Assembly (NCBI GenBank): GCA_015056795.1
Contig: SVFO01000006.1
Location: 11,658-75,657, forward strand
Source: Lachnospiraceae bacterium
GTDB taxonomy: Bacteria > Bacillota > Clostridia > Lachnospirales > Lachnospiraceae
Length of the DNA: 64,000 nt
Reading direction: 5' to 3'
Shown here: positions 58,128 through 64,000 of the stretch, one piece after another
How the letters are laid out: the number at the start of each line of letters is the position of its first letter
How positions within the stretch are numbered: position 1 is the stretch's first letter
Notes under the pieces: model-generated
What the model was told of the DNA's origin: nothing
The model's input: only the letters and a program-made list of their open reading frames with translations
The model's database searches: none
Made by a program: the position numbers and the translations under genes

Positions 58128-59222
58128 ATGTATAAATTTAGAAAAAACAAAACGAAAATTTGGTTACTTGCTGCAGGGCTTGCCATGACTGCAGCGTTTT
58201 CAGGTTGCACGCAGGAGTCTGAGGGAGAAGAGAAAAGGGTGATTGTGGAGCAGGAAGCGCCGGAGGTGGATTATAAGTTGGCGGCTGTTGTGCGTGGCGA
58301 CGTTGTCAGCAGCACGGGACTTCGTTGCACCTATACCCAATATAATGGAGAGAACCTTTCCTTTGGCGTCAGCGGAAAGCTGGTTTCGAAGGTGTATGTC
58401 AAGGATGGCGACACTGTGGCAAAGGGAACGCTTCTTGCGGAGCTTTCCGGCGGCAGCAGGGAGGCGGAAATTGAACAGCTGGAGTATCAGATTAAGAGAA
58501 ATCAGATTCTCCTGGAGCAGATTGATGACAATGAAAATTATGAAATCTCCAGAAGATGGCTGAATAAGCTGTATGGTCGCGGCTATGATCAGACGGGGGA
58601 CATCGAAAACCTTCAGAAGAGCAATGATTATACGCGTCAGGATTATAATGATGCGATTGCCGCAGATCAAAAGCAGCTGAATCAGGTAAAGACGCAGGTG
58701 CGCCAGAGTAAGCTGTATGCGCCCATCGATGGCATTGTTACCATTGTTAAAAAGAATTTGGAGGGCTCTACTTCCGTGCGCGATGAGGTTATCATGCAGG
58801 TGAAGGATAATTCGGAGTGCTTTTTCTCCACGAAGATTATGACCTATCAGTCCTCCGTTCATGAAGGGGATCAGCTGGAAATGAACGTGGTCAGCGGCCC
58901 TGGTAAGGGAACCTATAAGGTAGAGCCTTATCAGATTCAGGACTGGACGGATCAGATGTTTTTCACCATCGTAGAGGGTGCCGAGGGCGTGATTTTCAAC
59001 GCAGGAGACAATGGAACGGTAACCGTGATTCTGGACAGCAGGGAGAATGTGCTGACGCTTCCCATTGAGGCGGTGCACAGCGCAGACGATAAATGGTATG
59101 TTTACGTGATCAATGACGATGGCGCAAGAGATGTAAAGTGGATTGAGGTTGGACTTACCGGTAACGGCCTGGCAGAAATAGTTGGCGGGCTGGAAGAAGG
59201 GGAGAAGGTTATTCTGAAATGA
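58128..59222 (+). CDS. HlyD/RND-type membrane-fusion adaptor lipoprotein
   Basis: 364 residues from ATG 58128, seven bases after GGGAGG. The signal peptide ends in a lipobox with anchor C27 (AAFSGC). A barrel-sandwich lipoyl-like domain (VSGKLVSKVYVKDGDTVAKG) is split by a coiled-coil hairpin at residues 110-190 (IEQLEYQIKRNQILLEQIDD). Then come YAPIDGIVTIVKKNLEG and a beta-barrel domain with NVLTLPIEAV near the end. In Gram-positive bacteria such adaptors work with MacB-type ABC transporters in export of peptides or toxic compounds. Its stop overlaps the next adaptor gene by four bases. Confidence 0.88.
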   Translation: MYKFRKNKTKIWLLAAGLAMTAAFSGCTQESEGEEKRVIVEQEAPEVDYKLAAVVRGDVVSSTGLRCTYTQYNGENLSFGVSGKLVSKVYVKDGDTVAKGTLLAELSGGSREAEIEQLEYQIKRNQILLEQIDDNENYEISRRWLNKLYGRGYDQTGDIENLQKSNDYTRQDYNDAIAADQKQLNQVKTQVRQSKLYAPIDGIVTIVKKNLEGSTSVRDEVIMQVKDNSECFFSTKIMTYQSSVHEGDQLEMNVVSGPGKGTYKVEPYQIQDWTDQMFFTIVEGAEGVIFNAGDNGTVTVILDSRENVLTLPIEAVHSADDKWYVYVINDDGARDVKWIEVGLTGNGLAEIVGGLEEGEKVILK

Positions 59223-61396
59223 GAAGGAAAAGCATAACGTTATTACTCATAGGAAGTATGATCGTTTCCCTTGCCGGATGCAATGTGGGAACGGGAAAAG
59301 CGGAGCCTGCGAAGGCTTCCCAGGAAATTGAACTGATTGAGCCGGTGAATGCCGAGGTCAGCTTCGAGGAGGCTGCCATTCGCAATTTATATGCGGCTTC
59401 GGTTTATGCGGCAACGGTGGTGCCTTACGTCCAGGAATACGCGGCGGAATATGCATTTGCGTTCGGCTCCTACGGGGCATATCTGGGAGAGACCGTGAAG
59501 GCGGGGCAACAGCTGATCAGCTCAAACACGGAAAACATTGACGAGCAGATCAAGACGAAAAAGGAATCCATTGTCTCCATGCAGGAAGATTATAAGAAGT
59601 ACATGGAGCAGCAACAGAAATCCTTGGACGAGTATCGCAGGCAGGAGACCAATGCCAAGTGGGCTTACGAGCAGTATGAAAGCATTGAGGAGCCTGAGAA
59701 GATCCCCGCAGAGGACGGAAGCGGCGACATGGTGGAGAATCCTGAGTATGCAGCTTGGCGTGCAATGTATGATCGGTTCATGGGAGATTATCGCATCGCA
59801 AAGCATGCGGCAGATACCATTGAGCTTAACATGCAGCAGCGCACTGAGCTGTATGAATTGGATCTGGCACATCAGAAATACCTGTTAAAAACCCTGCAGC
59901 AGAACCGTCAAAATGCCATGATTACTTCGAACATGGACGGAGAGCTTGTTGCCTTGACGGAGTTTGGCAATAATCGCTGGCTTTCGGCGGATCAGCCCGT
60001 GGTCGCAGTGGGTGACTTAAATAAGAAGATTCTGAAATGTGACTATATTAATAAGAACACAATCAAGAATGCACAGGAAGTGTATGCGCTGGTGGACGGC
60101 GTAAAGTATCAGGTGGAATACGAAGCAATGTCCTCCGATGAATACGCAAGGCAGTCCGCTAACGGCGGCAAGGTGTACTCCACCTTCTATCTGCCAGAGG
60201 GAACGGGTGATGAGATTCAGGTCGGTGATTATGCCGTGATCACCGTGATTTCCAAGCGCTATGAGAACGTGCTTTCCATTCCCAAGGGGAGCATTCGCAA
60301 GGACGAGATGGGAAGCTTTGTTTATCTCTATCAGGATGGAAAAAGCATCCGCGCCAATATCCAGACGGGATATAGTGACGGAACCTATACCGAGATTCTC
60401 AGTGGCCTGAAGGAAGGGGACAAGGTGCTGTATACCGCTGCCCAGAAGCTGGATGGTTCGAAGACCGTGAAGATTGGCAGGGGAGAATTCCATACGGACT
60501 TTTCCGAAAGGGCGGAGCTGACCTATTCCAACAGCGAGGAATTAAAGAATCCCATCGAAAATGGAACGACCTATTTCGGAGAATATCAGGTGAAGCTCTT
60601 CCAGCACGTAAACAAAGGCGATGTCATTGCAACGGTACGCGTGGAGGCAGACAACATCGCGCTTTCCAGAAATGAGACGAGACTGACGCGTCTGCAGGAG
60701 CGACTTGCTGATTTTAAGAAGGAAAACGAAAAGAATACAGGGGACGAGTATTACGCCGAATCCGTAAAGAACTACGAGGAACAGATTGCAGACATTCAGA
60801 AAACGATTGCTCAGCAAAAAAAGGATTTTGCCACCAAGCAGATTGTGGCGCAGAAGACGGGCGTGATTTTGCGGATGGATAATAACCTTGTAAAGGAATC
60901 CATTGTACAGAAAAATGCCACGATTGCGGTGATTGCTGATGAGAGTAGCTGTTACGTTCAGGTGGAAGATGCCAATCAGATGCTTCAGTATGGCAATATG
61001 GTGACCGTGGAGTATACGGATGCAGAGCAGAAACCACAAAAGATTACCTGTAAGGTGGTTACCATGTCTAAGGTAGGCGTCGGAAGGGAGCTTCAGACGG
61101 ATACCAAGAAGATTCTGCTTCCTGAGGAAGCCGTGGAGGACGTCCTGCAGGGAGCGCTCGCAGGAGATTGGTGGGATCGTTATCGCTATACCGTTTTAGC
61201 GGAGGCCAGAACCATGGATAATGTTTTGATCGTGCCGAAAGCGGCGGTGTATGAAAATGGTGGAAAGACCTATGTCTATATTAAGGATGAAAATGGTAAG
61301 GTAAAGGCGCAGTTTTTCGTGTCTGGCGGTTATAATGACAGCTATTACTGGGTGGTCGAGGGACTGACGGAAGGGATGGAAATATGCTCAAAGTAA
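59219..61396 (+). CDS. Second HlyD-like adaptor lipoprotein, double-length
   Basis: A 725-residue lipoprotein with anchor C21 (VSLAGC). Two adaptor-like halves can be seen. The first has a coiled coil at about 100-230 (IKTKKESIVSMQEDYKKYME) and NVLSIPKGSIRKDEMGSFVY near 350. The second has a coiled coil at about 480-540 (ALSRNETRLTRLQERLADFK) and VLIVPKAAVYENGGKTYVY near 670. It looks like a tandem fusion of two adaptors, longer than the typical 350-450 residues. Its ATG overlaps the first adaptor's stop, and the permease starts 13 bases before its own stop. Confidence 0.85.
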   Translation: MRRKSITLLLIGSMIVSLAGCNVGTGKAEPAKASQEIELIEPVNAEVSFEEAAIRNLYAASVYAATVVPYVQEYAAEYAFAFGSYGAYLGETVKAGQQLISSNTENIDEQIKTKKESIVSMQEDYKKYMEQQQKSLDEYRRQETNAKWAYEQYESIEEPEKIPAEDGSGDMVENPEYAAWRAMYDRFMGDYRIAKHAADTIELNMQQRTELYELDLAHQKYLLKTLQQNRQNAMITSNMDGELVALTEFGNNRWLSADQPVVAVGDLNKKILKCDYINKNTIKNAQEVYALVDGVKYQVEYEAMSSDEYARQSANGGKVYSTFYLPEGTGDEIQVGDYAVITVISKRYENVLSIPKGSIRKDEMGSFVYLYQDGKSIRANIQTGYSDGTYTEILSGLKEGDKVLYTAAQKLDGSKTVKIGRGEFHTDFSERAELTYSNSEELKNPIENGTTYFGEYQVKLFQHVNKGDVIATVRVEADNIALSRNETRLTRLQERLADFKKENEKNTGDEYYAESVKNYEEQIADIQKTIAQQKKDFATKQIVAQKTGVILRMDNNLVKESIVQKNATIAVIADESSCYVQVEDANQMLQYGNMVTVEYTDAEQKPQKITCKVVTMSKVGVGRELQTDTKKILLPEEAVEDVLQGALAGDWWDRYRYTVLAEARTMDNVLIVPKAAVYENGGKTYVYIKDENGKVKAQFFVSGGYNDSYYWVVEGLTEGMEICSK

Positions 61397-64000
61397 TGTT
61401 GCAAAAGTTATGGCATAAAAAATGGATGGTCCTGTGCCTTCTGCTGGGCTGTATCCTTTTGATTGCTACGGTGGTGAGCTTTCCGCTGTATCGAAATGCC
61501 GCCTTTGACCGAATGATCAAGGATGAATTTGACGATTATGTTTCAGAAAAGGGCCTTTGGCCGGCCATGAATTCCATGCTGATGATTGCAAAGAATGACC
61601 GTGAAGGTAAATCCATTGTAAGGCTGGAGAATGCCATGGCGGAGATGGACGGCGTCATGGGCGTAACGGAGAGGGAGCGAATTTATTACTATTCCTTGGC
61701 AAAGGCTCCGCTCCAGTCGACCTGGAACAGGACGGACCTGGGAACGGATGGACTGCGACTTGGCTTTATGTCAAATCTGGAGAAGCATGCAAAGCTGCTC
61801 TCCGGTGAGATGTATTCTGAGAGTGGATATTCCGAGGATGGTGCCTTTGAGGTCGTCGTAAGTCAGGATTGTCTGGTGAATAATAACCTGCTTGTAGGCG
61901 AGACCTTTGAATTTACGGGACTCGCAGACGCCAATAAAAACATGATTCGCATTAAGATTGTTGGCGTATTTGCGGAGGAGGACAGCACGGACTTTTATTG
62001 GCAGGTGAAGCCCTCCGACATGGGAATTGTTGCACTGATGAAAGAGGATCTGTTTCGGGAATACTTCCTTGGAGAAAATGCTTATCACTATTCCATCACC
62101 TGTCAGTTCTTTAATTTATTTGAGTATGATGACATCACCGCCGAGAAGGTGGATCAGCTGATGGAAAAGACGATCTACTATACGGAGGAGAGTGGTATCC
62201 GTAAGACAATGTCTAAGCCGGAGTATCGCGAGCTTTTAGAGAATTATCTGGCAAAGCGCACGAGAATCGAGGCGGCGCTCTTCATTTTACAGGTTCCCGT
62301 CTTGATTTTGCTTTGCGCCTTCCTGTTTATGATCTCTGGTCAGATGTATGACATGGAGAGAAATGAGATTTCTGTTATGAAGAGCCGTGGCGGATCCAGC
62401 GGTCAGATGTTTAGGCTCTATCTGTACCAGAGCACGTTCCTGACGCTTCTTGGCGCAGCGGGGGGCATCCCTCTTGGAACGGTATTTTGCAGACTTTTGG
62501 GTTCCACTCAGAATTTCCTGGAGTTTAACGTAAGACGTCAGCTCAACGTGAAGTTTGACCAATCGGTATGGAGTTATGCCATTGCAGCCATGGTGGGATG
62601 CGTGCTGATCATGACAATCCCTGCGCTGAAGCACAGCCGACTGACCATTGTAAAGCTGAAGCAGTCCAATGCTTTGAGAAAGAGATCCTGGTGGGAGAAG
62701 ATTTTTCTCGACGTTATTTTGCTTGGCATTTCCCTGTATGGCTATTACAATTTCTCAAAGAACCAGGGCAGTCTGGCAGCCTCCGTCATGGAGGGACAGA
62801 CGCTGGATCCTTTGCTGTACTTAAGCTCTTCCTTATTTATTGTTGGCATGGGTCTTTTGTTCCTGAGACTTCAGCCGATCGTGATCCATCTGATTTATTT
62901 GCTGGGCAAGCGCTTCTGGAAGCCTGCCAGCTATGCATCCTTCATGGAGAACGTAAAGAATGGAAGGAAGCAGCAATTCATCATGCTGTTTATGATTTTG
63001 ACCATTTCCCTTGGTATGTATCATGCAGTCGTTGCTAGAACCATTTTGCAGAATGCCAAGGATAACGCAGAGTACTTAGAGCCTGTGGACATTGTCATCA
63101 AGGAGGTTTGGAACAAGGTTCCCTCCAGCACGGACAATCCCACGAATGAGGCGACTGCGGCTTACATGGAACCTGACTATAGTAGATTTGCCTCCATGCC
63201 TGGCGTGGAAGCATACACCAAGGTCTTCCTGGATGAGCGAGGTACCATCAAAACGGTAGACAAGACGCAGTCTGCTTGTACAATTCTTGGAATTCATACG
63301 AAGGAATATGGTACCATTACGAATTTGGATGCGGAGCTGAGCGGCAAGCCTTATCGCGAGTATTTGAATGAACTGGCCGTGGCGCCTGACGGCGTGCTGC
63401 TGTCTGCAAACTTCCGCGACGTATTCGGATTTAAAGTGGGAGATAGCGTCGATTATAAGGATCGCTATGGAACCTTGATTCAGGCAAAGATCGTTGATTT
63501 CTTTGATTATTGGCCTGGTTATGAGCCGACCTCCATCACGGTGGGCGCGGACGGAACGGCACAGAAGCAGAACAACCTTCTCGTGATTGCGAATTTTGCA
63601 ACCATCCAGAAGAATTTGGGCGTTTATCCCTATGAAATTTGGGCGAAGCTGGAGTCTGGCGCGACCTCCGATGCCATTTATGAATGGATCAAGGAGAAGA
63701 ATATTCACGTCGTGAAGTATGCGGATAAGTCCGCTGCCATGAGACAGGTGGTACAGGATCCTCTGCTTCAGGGTACCAACGGCGTGCTGACCATGGGCTT
63801 TATCGTGACGATCATCCTCTGTGCGGTTGGTTATCTGATCTACTGGATCATGTCGATTCGTTCGAGAGAAATGATCTTCGGTGTGCTTCGTGCATGCGGT
63901 ATGCATAAGGGAGAGCTGTTCCACATGCTGATCAATGAGCAGATTTTCTCTGGTGTGCTTTCGATCTTCGCGGGAATTGGCATCGGAACCCTGACGTCGA
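61384..64000 (+). CDS. FtsX-type ABC transporter permease (partial, cut at window end)
   Basis: The frame opens at ATG 61384 within the second adaptor's end and stays open to the last base, giving at least 872 residues. A first membrane helix (WMVLCLLLGCILLIATVVSF) is followed by a large extracellular domain (residues 35-290). A cluster of helices with the FtsX-type pattern FMISGQMYDMERNEISVMKS RGGSSGQMFRLY comes next, then a second extracellular domain and another helix cluster near the edge (SREMIFGVLRACGMHKGELF). This is the MacB/FtsX duplicated layout. The ATPase is not seen and probably lies beyond the window. With the two adaptors it forms an export system of unknown cargo. Confidence 0.9.
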   Translation, partial: MLKVMLQKLWHKKWMVLCLLLGCILLIATVVSFPLYRNAAFDRMIKDEFDDYVSEKGLWPAMNSMLMIAKNDREGKSIVRLENAMAEMDGVMGVTERERIYYYSLAKAPLQSTWNRTDLGTDGLRLGFMSNLEKHAKLLSGEMYSESGYSEDGAFEVVVSQDCLVNNNLLVGETFEFTGLADANKNMIRIKIVGVFAEEDSTDFYWQVKPSDMGIVALMKEDLFREYFLGENAYHYSITCQFFNLFEYDDITAEKVDQLMEKTIYYTEESGIRKTMSKPEYRELLENYLAKRTRIEAALFILQVPVLILLCAFLFMISGQMYDMERNEISVMKSRGGSSGQMFRLYLYQSTFLTLLGAAGGIPLGTVFCRLLGSTQNFLEFNVRRQLNVKFDQSVWSYAIAAMVGCVLIMTIPALKHSRLTIVKLKQSNALRKRSWWEKIFLDVILLGISLYGYYNFSKNQGSLAASVMEGQTLDPLLYLSSSLFIVGMGLLFLRLQPIVIHLIYLLGKRFWKPASYASFMENVKNGRKQQFIMLFMILTISLGMYHAVVARTILQNAKDNAEYLEPVDIVIKEVWNKVPSSTDNPTNEATAAYMEPDYSRFASMPGVEAYTKVFLDERGTIKTVDKTQSACTILGIHTKEYGTITNLDAELSGKPYREYLNELAVAPDGVLLSANFRDVFGFKVGDSVDYKDRYGTLIQAKIVDFFDYWPGYEPTSITVGADGTAQKQNNLLVIANFATIQKNLGVYPYEIWAKLESGATSDAIYEWIKEKNIHVVKYADKSAAMRQVVQDPLLQGTNGVLTMGFIVTIILCAVGYLIYWIMSIRSREMIFGVLRACGMHKGELFHMLINEQIFSGVLSIFAGIGIGTLTS

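Overview
The window most likely comes from a Gram-positive anaerobe of the Clostridia, probably a gut or rumen Lachnospiraceae. Most genes have strong AGGAGG-type ribosome binding sites. Transport components are lipoproteins rather than outer-membrane proteins. LuxS, a BMP-type purine ABC importer, ClpX and intracellular GH43/GH39/GH95 glycosidases also fit that group. This is inferred from the sequence alone; no database was searched. No rRNA, tRNA, CRISPR array or intact IS element was found.

Region 1 (1-23,650) is an exopolysaccharide/capsule locus on the plus strand. It runs: aminotransferase, membrane initiating sugar transferase, glycosyltransferase, UDP-galactopyranose mutase, two glycosyltransferases, Wzy-like polymerase, second aminotransferase and Wzx flippase. 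Then come ATP-grasp, CapA-like, Fe-S F420-dehydrogenase-beta-like and GT2 genes, and finally radical SAM, ATP-grasp-like, acyltransferase, WbqC-like and ATP-grasp genes. The locus is a mosaic: between intact genes lie truncated gene ends (8505-8812, 10075-10505, 11996-12247, 16098-16633, 17668-17760, 20453-20529) that look like scars of repeated recombination. The block at about 12,043-17,760 contains segments that look Bacteroidota-derived, including a short palindromic element inserted in frame in an ATP-grasp gene.

Region 2 (23,840-31,975) holds luxS with its own promoter, then a purine salvage set. This consists of xpt (xanthine phosphoribosyltransferase), a BMP-family binding lipoprotein, a double ABC ATPase, two permeases and a guanine deaminase-like protein, ending with a STAS-kinase fusion and a clear terminator.

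Region 3 (32,050-36,953) carries a long ClpX, a PH-domain membrane protein, and a heavy-metal efflux unit. The unit is a free HMA metallochaperone plus a P1B-ATPase lacking an N-terminal HMA domain, behind a promoter with an ArsR/SmtB-type operator.

Region 4 (36,958-45,299) has an unassigned minus-strand pair (a 1235-residue secreted/membrane protein and a zinc-ribbon membrane protein). Divergent from it are a regulator with two HTH segments, a cysteine-rich protein resembling the cobalamin-dependent methionine synthase activation domain, and a small membrane protein.

Region 5 (45,300-58,042) is a plant-polysaccharide or glycan utilisation locus: AraC regulator, GH43, GH43 lipoprotein, GH39-GH43 fusion and GH95. 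It is bracketed by two homologous copies of a 62-bp hairpin repeat array and has several other regulatory-looking repeats.

Region 6 (58,128-64,000) is an efflux/export operon of two HlyD-like lipoprotein adaptors and an FtsX-type ABC permease cut by the window end.
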